From NCBI RefSeq assembly GCF_023065955.2, contig NW_026622974.1:37356718-37420717 (forward strand): DNA of 64,000 nucleotides. Reading direction: 5' to 3'. This DNA is from Ursus arctos. Lineage: Eukaryota > Chordata > Mammalia > Carnivora > Ursidae. Both the position numbers and the translations under genes were made by a program. Positions 1 through 11,084 of the stretch are shown piece by piece. Numbering within the stretch: position 1 is the first letter of the stretch; the number at the start of each line of letters is the position of its first letter. Below the pieces are notes generated by a model. The model had not been told where the DNA came from, ran no database searches, and worked only from the letters and a program-made list of their open reading frames with translations.

Positions 1-239
1 GCATAAAGTTGGTTGTCGGTAACGATTGGTTGAATGACTGAAAGAATATATGTGGTGGCCTTTTAGAAAATTAATTTAGAAAATTTAGAAAATTAAAGAC
101 CATACTGCAGATTAAAAGATAATAGTGAAAAGCAATTTCTGTAACAGGAACCTAAGTGATGAAGTACTTACCTGCCTAGGCATTATGTAGATTTTTTAAC
201 AGTATTTTGTAATGTAAATGTAAATTTGCATGTTCCTCA
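1..239. other. Single-copy AT-rich DNA, no feature seen
   Basis: AT-rich sequence with a short AAATTTAGAAAATT-type local repetition near 65-95. I see no coding potential, RNA gene or recognisable repeat. Confidence 0.4.
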
Positions 240-620
240 TAGTGAAAAAACTAAAACAGTACAAAAGGATATAAAAAACAAAAATTTCCTTTCCATATCA
301 CTGGGAATCTCCCCACTGTTAACAGTAACCACTATTAGTAGTTTTTTACTTTCTATGCATGTACAAATCCATGTATATACTTCTTCATATTTCATATGTA
401 CAGATAAGATGTGGATACTTTGCTGCAACTTGCCTTGTCCCCTCATAAATCTAGATTACTTTCCATAGCAGTGCATATAGATGAATTTATTCTTGTTTAT
501 AGCCTGCATAGTATTCATTTGGATGTATGATTTATTTTCTCAGTTTCCAATTTTTCACTTTCAAATTATGCTGAATTTCAGATATAGTGAGTTTGTGAGA
601 AGATCTGCAAGATCAATTTC
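240..620 (-). repeat. Ancient L1 3'-end fragment (tentative)
   Basis: The order of phrases (small-fibre text such as 'catgtacaaatccatgtatatac', 'gcatagtattcat', 'ggatgtatga') follows the antisense 3' end of old mammalian L1s, but is heavily diverged. The short ORFs here are chance. Family call is from memory. Confidence 0.35.
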
Positions 621-1009
621 TAGAAGTGAGTCACTTAAGTTTGTGATAGATACCGCTTAATTGTTCCTACCATCCTTCCATTCCTGCAAAATGATCATGC
701 TGTGTTTAGATTTTGAAGGATGTTTTGCTAATTGAAAAACATACAACTTTTTGGGATGGCAATTATTACACATTCGAAATTGAAAACTATTAACTCTGTT
801 ATCTTTGAATCACTGCTGTATTGGAGACTACCAAAATCACCTGGTCAAAAGCAATATAAAACAATGATTCCCTACCCTGACTTATCAATTGAATTAGTTG
901 GAGAGCTAAAAAATAATCAGATTTCTGCACCCTAACCTGCAACTACCAAAGCAGAATCTCTAAAAATGGAACCCAGAAAAGATTTCAAACAAGCATGTGG
1001 GCCATAACG
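621..1009. other. Single-copy DNA, no feature seen
   Basis: AT-rich DNA without a recognisable repeat or exon. A 67-codon open frame (732-935) has no family features and is most likely chance. Confidence 0.4.
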
Positions 1010-1315
1010 TGAACCACAAATGCAAGTTGCATATGTAATTTTGAATAGTGTAGTAGCCACATTTAAAAAATAAAAAGGGTCCGAAATTACTTCAAATACA
1101 TTTTATTTAACCCAATATAACCAAAATATTTTCATTTCAACATATGATTAGTAAAAGTTACTGAGATATTTTACATTCCTTTTTTGTATTCAATCCTTGA
1201 AATCCAGTGTGTATTTTACAGTCACAGCACATTTTGGCTTGATTGTCTACATTTCAAGTGCCTCGTTACCATACGGCAAGTGACTACTGTATTGGACAAC
1301 ACAGGTCTACAGTGA
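1010..1315 (+). repeat. Old non-LTR or DNA-transposon-like interspersed repeat (family not assigned)
   Basis: Starts with 'tagtagccacatt' and ends with 'gtattggacaacacaggtcta', phrases that I recognise from a widespread ancient mammalian repeat with 'agccacat...tattggacagcgcaggtcta' ends. I cannot name the family safely. Confidence 0.5.
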
Positions 1316-1749
1316 TTCATATACACACAGAAGTCTGAGAACCACTGTTTTAGGGTAAGTGTGGCATTGCATACCTGAAACATCCCAGTCTTTAAAAAAA
1401 AAAACCTTCCATATTAAATTTTGATTTTAATAATTAACAAATGCAGAATGAAATGAATCCAGAACTTGCCTATTGACAAAACTGCCCTCCGTTGAACATG
1501 GGCAATGACTGTGAAGTGGGTACACAACTCATTCAAGGAGTTTATCTCATCAAGGAACAAAGAAAAATACTGGGAGATGAAGCCATCCGTCATTGGTCCT
1601 TAGACCTAAAACAGTCCAGCAAATTGCTATCAAATAGTGATTTAAGAAAGACCATATAAAGGTTAGAACTGAAATTAAGCATGTATGCTTGAGTATGCTA
1701 AAAATATGTTTTCATATTCTTAACACACTTTTAGATACAATAATCGTTT
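1316..1749. other. Single-copy DNA, no gene seen
   Basis: Contains 'tctgagaaccactg' at about 1337, which resembles one end of an ancient MER-type element, and a short A run. Nothing else is recognisable. Confidence 0.35.
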
Positions 1750-1880
1750 TAATAATTTTTCAGAAGAAATGTTCACTGAGCCCCTGGTGCAGGCCATGTG
1801 CTTCAGGGAAAGCTAATAAGAATACACAGAAGTCCTTGTCCTTCCTGAAAGAGTTTATAGTTTAGTAAGAAGTGTTAGGT
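1750..1880 (+). repeat. L2-like LINE fragment
   Basis: 'cactgagcccctggtgcaggccatgtgcttcagggaaagctaataagaatacacagaagtcc' has the order of the L2 'tgtgccaggcactg...aacaaaacagac' block. It is short and diverged. Confidence 0.4.
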
Positions 1881-2094
1881 TAGGTACCTCTGCTTTAAAA
1901 ATTACTCATTAAAGACTTTTGGATAAGATCATAATGTGAACCAAATAGTGTTTTGGAGGAAAGATTAAAAGCAGAGTTTAGAAATTAATACAGTCATTTA
2001 GATGAGATATTGTGAGTGACGCCACTATAATTTTGGCCATGGTAATGGAAGGCAGGGAAGAAAACAACACACAGAACTTAGGTGCTGTTAGGTT

Positions 2095-2225
2095 CTTCTG
2101 CACATTAGCTCATGTAATCTTCAGAATAACCCTGGTATGTATTTTTAACCTTGTATAGATGGAAAAGTGAGACATAGAGATTTCAGTTAACTAACATTCC
2201 CAAGTCTCTCTTTCCCCAAATTCAT
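2095..2225 (-). repeat. MIR SINE fragment, reverse orientation
   Basis: 'agctcatgtaatcttcagaataaccctggtatgta' followed by 'gatggaaaagtgagacatagagatttcagttaact' matches the antisense MIR core ('tcatttaatcctcacaacaaccct ... gaggaaactgaggcacagagaggttaagt'). Confidence 0.6.
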
Positions 2226-2929
2226 GATGTCATGAAGGCATGATATTGCTGTGTTGAAGAAAGAAATAGGATGTGATGAGATGTGGGAGCAGCGTGGAGC
2301 CTGGGCAGCCAAGAGAACAGTAACTCCATTGAGAGGAAGCGGGAAGTCAGCTACTTATTTGGGAGAAGGGAAAAGATTCATTTTCACTTGTGTTAGATAT
2401 GGGTGGAACATTGATGTACACATCCAATGGATCATCAGAAGTGTAGAAATGAAGCACACAAAAGAGGTCAGAGCTAGAGAAGGACAAATGACTGTAGAGA
2501 AGATGATTGACAAGTGTGGGGAGTAAAGAGCAGAGTACCTACCGCAGTAGCCTAGAACCAGTACCATAGTGTGTGTAGATACCCTACAGTAGACAACTTT
2601 TGAAAACACGTCAATACACACAAAGATCTGGATAGATAATGCATGAGAATAAAGTTCACTATTACAACTTCTGCTAAAATCATGATAGAAGTATGTATGC
2701 CATGTTAAGTAGCATAAGCATTACTCCAAAGCAGAAAAAAAAAATCAAACTTCAAAAATTAGAATATAAGAATCTTAGTATAATGTTCTTTTTTCCAGTT
2801 CCTAAACTGAACTAGTCAATAAACTAGGTTTGATGCAGAACAGACAAATGTGGGTTGAAGAAAATCTTGTGAATACTCTATGAAATAGTAAAGTGTTAAG
2901 TTCATGAAATAAAGAGCTTAAATAAGGGG
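2226..2929. other. Single-copy DNA, no gene seen
   Basis: Open frames of 88-91 codons overlap on opposite strands here (2251-2526 and 2355-2621). Neither has a family signature, codon pattern or splice context that supports coding. Confidence 0.35.
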
Positions 2930-3420
2930 AAAAGCCTTATATATGTGGAAACATCAAGGACAGTTTGATACAGGAGTCTAAAGTTCAGAGGAGAGGTCAG
3001 GGTTTGAATGTCATTGGCATGAGTAAGATATTTAAAGCATGACACTGAGATCATCAGGGAAAGAGTATAAATAAAGAGGAGAAAGCCCAGGACAGCAGAA
3101 CCTTGGAGAACTGCTTAGTTTAGAGTTCTAGTAGAAAAGGAATTGCCAGCAAAGGAGACCCGGTCCTTCGGTGTAAAACTGGAGACTGTGATATCTTGGA
3201 AATGAAGTGAAGAGGGAGAGAGATACGTCATTTGGAATGCTCCTGAAAGGTCAAGTATGATAACAGAAATGATCATTGGGTTTGGCAACACGAAAAACAC
3301 AGTCTCAGCGAAATAGCGATGATGGAAGCCCAGTTGAAGAGGACTGAGGAGAAAATGAGATGAGAAGGCAGAAATGGATCAGTAGCTGGAGAAGTTCATA
3401 AGTCAAGGGACTGTTTTTAA
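2930..3420 (+). repeat. Ancient mammalian repeat of the 'gagatgtcaagtaggcag'-type (family not assigned)
   Basis: Purine-rich text ('cttggagaactgcttagtttagagttc', 'gaaaggtcaagtatgat', 'aggcagaaatggatcagtagctgg') resembles a long ancient repeat whose other pieces lie at about 6730-7560, 16830-17390 and 30930-31760 of this window. Ends in an A-rich run at about 3425-3450. Confidence 0.35.
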
Positions 3421-3567
3421 GACCAAAAAAAAAAAAAAAAAAGAAAAAGAAAGTTGTAGGAGCAAAATCCTTGAGAAGAGATCCTTTCCAGAATACAAAT
3501 GGAGATCTTTGATTGGAACAGGAACACTTTCAGTTTCATTTGTTATAACAAAAGGTAAGGCAAGTAT

Positions 3568-4080
3568 TACGAAAGGCAGTCATGCACAGCCCAGTGACCC
3601 TGCATAACTGCATAAGAGTGTGCCTTGGGCCTGAAACATTTTCTTTTATGGAGATAAGGAGTCCTAAGCGCCAGCGCTGGTTATATGGACTTGTCTGGGA
3701 CTATCTTTCCCTATTCAGGATTTGATGTGTACCTCTTTTTTCTGCCTAAAGCATGTGCATCATTTGGCACCTGGCCAACCCCATTACTATATCTGTTCCT
3801 GGTGGGAAGGGAAGGGCATTCTTCACCTGCCACATAAAAGGATTGAGTACAAATTACCTCCTTGTGTCATCTTCGGGGCAAGATGTACTGGCTATGACGG
3901 ACTGGCAGTCACTGTTGAAGTTGATCTTGCTTGATCTCCTCTCTGTGAATAAAGTGTTGTTCCATCCAGTGTCTGTGTGAGTCATGTTTTTCTTGGCAAT
4001 GCCAACACCTGCAAACTCTGCAGTAGGCCGACATCTTGCTATTGCTTTTCCTGGTGGTTGGCAACAGGTATTAGTTGCTC
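3568..4080 (+). repeat. 5' LTR-like direct repeat of a decayed LTR retroelement
   Basis: About 510 bp that recurs in the same orientation at 5942-6441. Shared landmarks in order: GAAAGGCAGTCATGCACAG (3571), 'gactatctttccctattc', 'tctgcctaaa', 'cctggccaacc', an AATAAA-type signal (about 3949), 'catccagtg', 'gtgagtcat', and 'acctgcaaa..tgcagt'. The copies look roughly 70-75 percent alike by eye, so this is an old insertion. The polyadenylation-like signal places the sense strand as plus. The exact ends are uncertain. Confidence 0.6.
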
Positions 4081-5941
4081 AACAGTTTAGGGCAGTGAGC
4101 AAGGTCACCAGCAATGTTAGTACATGATGCAGACGCACAGTGTTCACCAGTCCAGCCATGCTAGGGTGGTGTCACCTCCCGAGGGGGGCTGATGGGCTGA
4201 CTGAGTACTGGGCTCTCTCTGGCCGAATGGGAATAAATGAGATGTAGACAATTTCCCTGTCAAGGATAAACTGGTATAAAGGATAAGGGCAGAAGTGCAA
4301 GAGGTGGGCCTTAAAAAAACCTGGAAAATTAACCTGGCTTCTGGCCACCGTCACACTCCCACACTGTCCTCTAACTCCCACATGCCAGAAGCTGCTATGA
4401 CACCCTAAGGGAATCAGAGGCCCCTGTGTAGAAAGCTTTGCTTGATCCAAGTCGCTTAAAAGCCCCAAGTAAGACTTGTTTTCACTAAATGCAAACCACC
4501 AATGATGTTGCTGAAAATGAAACTGTTGAAATGAGGTCCTTTTTGGAGAGTGAAATGCAAAAGCTGAAAGATATGGGCAGAGGCCAGGCAAGTCTTGTGC
4601 AGCTTGGTTGGTGCCCCTGTTTGATGAGAAAGCCTTGCAGACCCAAATGTCTTAGGCTAAGTGGTGCAGTTGAAGCTAACCACTGACCCCTTTGCTGCAA
4701 TGCATTTTTTGCCTACACTGAATAGGGCAACAAACAGGACAGAGAGATATGTCCATGTCACTCTTGATGTAGATTGCAAGGAGTATGAGAAAAGTATTTT
4801 CAACTATGAGGACTTCCTTAAGACTAAGACTCCCTGGAAAATCATTCATAAAGCCTGCATTTCAGGTAAAAGCCATAGATACCTGATTATATGACCCTGC
4901 CTCTGGGGACATGAATGATGCTTTGGAGGCCTTCATGCAATAGGGCCCTTCCCAGTGGAAGACTCTGCTATCACTACTGTTGTCTCTGAAATGACTGTGG
5001 GGGAAGCAATGGAAAAGCTCTACTGAAAAGCCTTGCTTGGGATAAAAAACAATAAACTGATTTCGATGGTTACCAGCAACTTGGGCTGAACAGATGGAAA
5101 ACAAACAAGGGAATCCATGCCCAGAGGGCCAAAAGGATAATTCAAGAGATTATAAAGGGGGAAAAAAAAGGAGAGGGTTGATCCACGGAGCAATATGGCT
5201 TTGGTTGGTAAAACTGGATAGACAAAACAAATGAATGAGATTCCTACAGAAGACTTCTACCCATGCTATGTGGTAGAGAGAAGCCCTCTAAATTAGAGTT
5301 AAGACCCTAATCCCATATTCCCGTTGTGATGACCTGACTGGTACAGAATGACTCAAGCTATCCAAAACCAGCAGTCAGGCATTGTGATGACCTGACTGGT
5401 ACAGAATGACCTCCAAGCTATCCAAAACCAACAAGACTCACCGAACTCACTAGCTAAGATAGTGATGGATAACGGAATAGCCTCGATTATTTGTTGGCAG
5501 AACAATGAGTCATTTGTATTATTGCCAACGACTCTTGTGTATATATCAATAATTCAGGTAAGGTAAAAACTAAAGAACATCCATGCTCAGGTGGGATGAT
5601 TATTGATTATATATCTGCAGTCACCACCCCCCAGACTCATTTAAAAAAAAAAAAAAACTCTTAGTTGGCTTAATCCAGACACTTAGGGTTCCAAATTAGG
5701 GACCATCCTCAAGGGTAGGCCTGGTCATCATCCTGGGTCTGGTTCTCCTAGAGACCTTGATGAAGTGCTGTCTCAAAATGACAGGTAGGCTCTGCAGGCA
5801 AACTGCATCCATATAGATTGTTCAAAGACCCCATTATATCCAGCTCTAGCTCCAAATTTGGGGCAGACAGTGGTCCTACAAGATTTTATGCACTTTATCT
5901 GCTATTCAAGCAGCTGAACAGTGGTGGGGGTGGTGGACCAT
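4081..5941 (+). mobile_element. Internal region of a decayed LTR retroelement (tentative endogenous retrovirus or non-autonomous element)
   Basis: The 1.86 kb between the two LTR-like repeats. Only short, broken open frames remain (for example 4489-4686 and 4661-4894 plus). I do not recognise gag, pol or env motifs in any of them, so the class is undetermined. A G/purine-rich stretch just before 5942 could be a polypurine tract. A 58-bp tandem duplication lies at about 5324-5440, and an A run lies at about 5641-5657. It could instead be a small non-autonomous LTR element. Confidence 0.45.
5324..5440. repeat. 58-bp tandem duplication
   Basis: The phrase GTGATGACCTGACTGGTACA begins at 5326 and again at 5384. 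Each copy continues to 'ctatccaaaacca', with a few substitutions and one small indel between copies. Confidence 0.9.
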
Positions 5942-6441
5942 TGGGAAAGGCAGTCATGCACAGTCTGTTGACCTTTGTGTGGCTGCAGAACAGTGTGCCT
6001 TGAACCTGGAGCATTTCCATATGTGGAGATGAGCCCTCATATTCTATACCGGGCATATAGATTTGTTTGGGAGTATCTTTCCCTATTCCTGATTTGACAA
6101 CGTACTTCTTTGTTCTGCCTAAAATGTGTACATCCTATGGCCCTTGGCCAACCTCACTGCTCTATCTGTTCTGGCAGGGAAAGATGGGGATCCTTCAACT
6201 GCAGCCCAGGATGGGTGTGTGTAGGTCATCTGTGCATCAACTGTGGGGTGAGATGTGCTGGCTGTGGGGGGACTGATGCTCATTATTGAGGCTGATTTTG
6301 CTCTGTTTCTTGTGTGAGTAAATTGTTACATCCAGTGCCTGCATGAGTCATATTTCTTGGTGACCCTGATACCTGCAAATCATGCAGTGGTTGACATACT
6401 GGGACTGCGGGTTCTGGTAGTAAGCACTAGATGTCTCTTGC
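5942..6441 (+). repeat. 3' LTR-like direct repeat
   Basis: Partner of the repeat at 3568-4080. It starts with TGGGAAAGGCAGTCATGCACAG and carries the same ordered landmarks. The AATAAA-type signal is mutated here ('gtaaattg' near 6318). Confidence 0.6.
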
Positions 6442-6540
6442 TCCATGGCAGGCAGTATAGGTACAGATAATGCAGGTCTTGACTCATTGTTTGTATTTTC
6501 TCAAATGATCATGAGGTAGGGTCATCAAGTGAGAATGGAA

Positions 6541-6606
6541 AAGGAAAATAATGAGGTACAAAAGGAAAAATAATGAGGTACAAGAGGAAAATAATGAGGT
6601 ACAGGT
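6541..6606. repeat. Triplicated 21-22-bp tandem repeat
   Basis: Three copies of AGGAAAATAATGAGGTACA-type units start at about 6542, 6563 and 6585. Confidence 0.9.
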
Positions 6607-7575
6607 TTAGGAGGAAGGATATGTGAAATTGTCCGTATGCAGAGTAAAAAAATGCAGACCAAGGAAGTGAAGTAGGATTGGTTGCCAGAGTTGTGCGCCT
6701 GTGACATTTATGGCCATGAATTTATTATGAATAAAGTTTTGAGCTTTCCTTTTCTAGAAATATTCAGACACTTGGGTGAGGATATGGAGTAGGTGGGATT
6801 AATTAGGGTTAAAGTTTTTCTAGGCAAGATAATGAAGGAAGAAGGGACTGAAAGAGTTAAGAGTGTTTGCAAGGAAATGATTTGAACAATAACAAGGAAT
6901 TATAAACTGGGTAACGGGATGATTTGTAGTGAGTAAGTGATGGTGTCCGTAGACTGGAGATTTCATTAAGTCCAAAGAAGAGCTGCAGTGGGAAGACTAG
7001 AAATGATAGGAAATGGGAGCATTAGAGAATAGGGTTCTGGAATTTGAGATTTTAGAGGTAGTATAATTGTTGGTGAAGATGGAGTCAACAGTGTTACCGT
7101 AAGATGGGGTGGTTGAGCTGGAAGATTGGAAGGATCGTTGGAGGGAAGGAGGATGAGAAACTGAGAATGTAGGGTATTAGGTGAATGAATCATCACTGTG
7201 GATGTTGACAACACTATACCTGATAAGAGTAGGGGTGGGAATAAAGATGGTGAAACAGGTGCTAGAGTCATCATTGAATGAGGGGGTGTAATGCAGGGGT
7301 TTGAAAGATGACAGTAACAAGAACGAGAAGCTAGTGTTAAAATCTATTGGCCTACTTCAAAGGTTATGGGGCTTTGGCAGGAGGAGAGTGGGGATAAGAT
7401 TTGGGAGCTATAACAAAGAACAAGGGGAGCACTCCACCTCTAGACCTATTTTACATAGGTGGTTCAGTTTGGGACATTTAAAGTTTGAGATGTTTGGAGA
7501 CATCCCATATAAAATACCAAGTATGCAATTGAATAAACAAGCCTAGAATTTGGGAGAAAAGTGAAGGGAGGAGAT
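6607..7575 (+). repeat. Purine-rich single-copy or ancient repeat DNA
   Basis: Long G/A-rich text with phrases such as 'tttgggacatttaaagtttgagatgtttggagacatc' (7469-7505) belonging to the same unassigned ancient repeat as 30930-31760. The ORFs at 6966-7274 (minus) and 7301-7546 (plus) lie within it and look non-coding. Confidence 0.35.
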
Positions 7576-7824
7576 ATGCATTTGGGATTTGTACTACAAA
7601 TTCATCAGTTTTGGCTATCTAGCATCCACAGGGTCTTTTTCCAAGCTCTCTCAGTTTTTTTGTGGATCCATCTTTCATTTACTCTCAGCTCATATTATTT
7701 GGATACAGCTACTCACTCTCAGCCCTAGCGTGGGGCCTGATTGGCTTAACCACTCCAGTCCTACCCACCTGGCTACAGTGATTGATCTCCAGGTAGAAAC
7801 AACACAGTCTGAGCCAGATTTAAC

Positions 7825-8020
7825 ATTTTTTTTAAAGATTTTATTTATTTATTTGACAGAGAGAGAGGCAGCGAAAGAGGGAACACAAGCAGGGGGAGTG
7901 GGAGAGGGAGAAACAGGCTCCCCGATGAGCAGGGAGCCCAATGCGGGGCTCGATCCCAGAACGCCGGGATCATGACCTGAGCCGAAGGCAGACGCTTAAC
8001 GACTGAGCCACCCAGGCGCC
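7825..8020 (-). mobile_element. SINEC (tRNA-Lys-derived carnivore SINE), reverse
   Basis: Poly(T), AAGATTTTATTTATTTATTTGACAG and the antisense tRNA head ending GAGCCACCCAGGCGCC. It is flanked by an exact 12-bp target site duplication (TSD), GCCAGATTTAAC, at 7813-7824 and 8021-8032. Confidence 0.95.
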
Positions 8021-8107
8021 GCCAGATTTAACTTTTTTGTCCAACTGTTGAGAAAAAGTCCATATTGCATATTAAGGATGTGAAATCTGGAAGTGCTACA
8101 ACCATCT

Positions 8108-8592
8108 CTCTTTTTTAAAAAATTGAAGTATAGTTGACACACAGTGTTTCACTAGTTTCAGGTGTATAGCATAGTGAATCGACAAGTCTGTATGTTATGT
8201 TGGGCTCACGATAAGTGTAGCTACTACCTGTCACCATACAACACCATTACAGTACCATTGACTGTATTCCTTTGTTGTACCATTCATCCTAGGGCTTGTT
8301 CATTCCGTAACTGGAAGCCTGTACTTCCCACTCCACCCATTTTTCCTATCTCCCATCCCCCTCCCCTCTGGCAATCGTCAGTTTATTCTCTGTATTTATG
8401 GGTCTGTTTCTGCATTTTGTTTATTCAGTTATTTTGTTTTTTAGATGCCACATATAAGTGAAATTGTGTGGTATTTGTCTTTCTCTGTCTGACTTATTTC
8501 ACTTAGCATAATACCCTTTAGGTCCATTCATGTTATTACAAATGTCAAGATCTCATTCTTTTTTATGGCTAATATTCTATTTTATGTATGTA

Positions 8593-8648
<56 letters not shown>

Positions 8649-8902
8649 TTTTTACACATCACATCTTCCTTATCTATTCATCTATTGATGGACACTTGGG
8701 TTGCTTCCATATCTTGGCTGTTTTAAATAATGCTACAATAAATGAGGATATATATATACATATCCTAGTAGTGAAATTACAGGACCATATGGTATTTCTA
8801 TTTTTGATTTCTTGAGGAACTACCCCACAGTGGCTTCCACAGTGGCCGTACCAATTTATATTCTCACTAACAGTGCGTGAGGGTTCCTTTTTCTCTAAAT
8901 CC
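8108..8902 (-). mobile_element. 5'-truncated L1, reverse (3' UTR and ORF2 C-terminus)
   Basis: Begins at a T run and reads as antisense L1 3' UTR, then ORF2 C-terminal remnants ('cttatttcacttagcataatac', 'gttgcttccatatcttggctgtt'). An exact 14-bp TSD, TGCTACAACCATCT, flanks it at 8094-8107 and 8903-8916. This makes it one clean truncated retrotransposition. A TG/TA/T microsatellite (8586-8653) grew inside it. Confidence 0.9.
8586..8653. repeat. (TG)n(TA)n(T)n microsatellite
   Basis: Runs of TATG, TG, TA and then about 23 T residues in sequence. Confidence 0.9.
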
Positions 8903-9075
8903 TGCTACAACCATCTTTTGACCACAAGAGGAGAATCTCTCTGAGAATTAACACACAGAGGGGAAGAGAGTAGAGCTGAGTTGAGAGGCAGAGAGAATTA
9001 GGTTGTAGGGATATCATTTGAACACGATTGATTCTAATGGCACTGGACTTTAGCCCTTCCTCAGTCAAATCAGGT

Positions 9076-9476
9076 TGTGTTCAGTTATCTATTGCTGCTT
9101 AACAAGGCATCCCAAACTCAGTGCTTACAACAAAAACAATTGTTCTCATGATTTTCTGGGTTGACTGGGTGGTTTTTCTGGTTGGGCTTATTCATGCTGA
9201 GGTGTTCAGTTAACAGATCTGCTGGGGGTGAGGCTCAGCTGGAACAACCAGGACAGCTGGTCCTCTCTTTCCACATGGTATTTCATTCTGGATGCCTTCG
9301 TAGCATAGACATATCAGGGCAGTATTCCATGAGGTCACCTTGTATCATGTATGCGGATGTTCCGTTGTTCATATAAAGTCATATGGCCAAGCCCAGGGTC
9401 AATATGAGGGGGGTGAACAAGGGTGTGGATACTCAGAGGTGTGATTTGCTAGGGTCATCACTGTAATAATCTATGA
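9076..9476 (-). mobile_element. MLT1 (MaLR) solo LTR, reverse
   Basis: Antisense LTR text: 'gttatctattgctgcttaacaaggcatcccaaactcagtgcttacaac' at one end and 'aacaagggtgtggatactcagaggtg' at the other, in the order of MLT1 LTRs. A second relative lies at 47030-47520. The 71-codon frame inside it is chance. Confidence 0.6.
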
Positions 9477-9521
9477 CAATCTGCTTTTCCTAATTCTACA
9501 ATCTGCTTTTCCTAATTATTA

Positions 9522-9702
9522 TTTTTTTTTTTTAAGAGAGAGAGCAAGCGAGCATGTAGGGGAATGGGGAGGGGCAGAGGGAGAGGGAGAGAGAGAATCA
9601 TAAGCAGGCTCCATGCCCAGCATGGAGTCCGACACAGGGCTCGATCTCATGACCCTGAGAATCACATAAGCTGAGCTGAAATAAAGAGTTGGTTGCTTTT
9701 TT
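9522..9702 (-). mobile_element. SINEC, reverse, interrupted copy
   Basis: Poly(T), 'aagagagagagcaagcgagc' body and antisense head ending at GAGTTGGTTGC. It is broken there by the next SINE. Part of a three-SINE cluster. A 22-bp direct duplication of AATCTGCTTTTCCTAATT lies just to the left (9478 and 9500). Confidence 0.85.
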
Positions 9703-9892
9703 TTTTTTTTAAGATTTTATTTATTTATTTGACAGAGATAGCCAGCGAGAGAGGGAACACAAGCAGGGGGAGTGGGAGAGGAAGAAGCAGGCTCATAGCA
9801 GAGGAGCCTGATGTGGAGCTCGATCCCAGAAGGCTGGGATCACGCCCTGAGCCAAAGGCAGATGCTTAACCGCTGTGCCACCCAGGCGCCCC
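9703..9892 (-). mobile_element. SINEC, reverse, inserted into another SINE
   Basis: Complete antisense copy ending CACCCAGGCGCCCC. The host-SINE sequence TGGTTGCTTTTTT appears on both sides (9690-9702 and 9893-9905) and is the TSD. Confidence 0.9.
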
Positions 9893-9905
9893 TGGTTGCT
9901 TTTTT

Positions 9906-10101
9906 GTTTTGTTTTTTAAGATTTTATTTATTTATTTGACAGAGAGACAGCCAGCGAGAGAGGGAACGCAAGCAGGGGGAGTGGGAGAGGAAGAAGCAGG
10001 CTCCCAGTGGAGGAGCCTGATGCGGGGCTTGATCCCAGGACTCTGGGATCACTCCCTGAGCTGAAGGCAGATGCTTAACGACTGAGCCACCCAGGCGCCC
10101 C
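9906..10101 (-). mobile_element. SINEC, reverse
   Basis: Third head-to-tail copy of the cluster: TTTTTTAAGATTTTATTTATT through GAGCCACCCAGGCGCCCC. Its body is very similar to the copy at 9703-9892. Confidence 0.9.
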
Positions 10102-10190
10102 TGCTTCTATTAATTCTTAAACCCCTTGAAGCTCCTTCATGTACCAAAGGGATATATCAACCTCACTTTACCTCATTAAAAAAAATCTGT

Positions 10191-10375
10191 GGGGGGCACC
10201 TGAGTCGGTTAAGCATTAGACTCTTGGTTTTGGCTTAGGTCATGATCTGAGGTTCCTGGGACTGAGCCCTGCGTTGGGCTTCACACTGAGTACGGAGTCT
10301 GCTTGAGAGTCTCTCCTTCTGCCCCTCCTGCTGATGCTTTCTCTCTCAAGTACATAAATTAATCTTTAAAAAAAA
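10191..10375 (+). mobile_element. SINEC, forward
   Basis: 'ggggggcacctgagtcggttaagc' tRNA-like head, CT-rich middle, TTAATCTTTAAAAA tail. AAAAAATCTG(T) is repeated on each side as a likely TSD. Confidence 0.85.
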
Positions 10376-11084
10376 ATCTGCTACACTAACTCTCTTACAT
10401 TTTCCACTCTAGATCCACTCCTTAACCTTTTCTACCTGCTTTTTGCTCTGGGAAGCTAACCTAAATGGATTGCACCAATGAATTTCTTGTCTTCTGGGTT
10501 CCCATTGGTTTGGGCCAGTGGAAAATCCCAGCAGGAGATCAGAGGGAAGAGGGAGTTGCTGTTGGCCTCACTCAAGGGATAACTTCTTTTAAAGTGGCCC
10601 ACTTCATCCCTCTCTTTCTTCTCTTGCCCCTTCAGACCCAAGGGTAGTAAAGTCAACTGCCCAGGATACTGTTCTGTCTTTTCAGTTTTCCTACATCTTG
10701 CCTACCTTGTAAAGCTTATTTATTGAACTTTTCTCAAATTACCTGTATGTTTTCTGTTGGGACTCTGAATAAAATTTACTTATAAAATATTATTTTGATG
10801 AGCTACAATTAAGTGCACTTAAAAGTACACATGCACTTATGTATATAATAAAGGAATTCTAGTCTTGTCAACTTTGCGAAAGTGAATTAATATTTTGGTT
10901 TCTGTATCCACCAGCTTTACCTGGTGGCTAGTATCTATTTTTTTCCCCCATTCTCCAAGATTATGTAACACTGTCTAAATGAAAGCTGGCTTTCAGTGCA
11001 TCTGTGAGAATGCCCACTGCTCATTCTACTGTAGCTCCTTAAAAGTAAATTATAGTCAGTATTAAATAAGATGTTCAGATGATT
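10376..11084. other. Single-copy DNA, no gene seen
   Basis: Contains overlapping 60-66-codon frames on both strands at 10456-10656, without any family feature. I see no recognisable repeat. Confidence 0.35.

Noticed and set aside
4172..4591. 139-codon minus-strand open frame in the LTR element
   Set aside because: The element's signals point to plus as the sense strand, and the frame has no recognisable retroviral or host motif.
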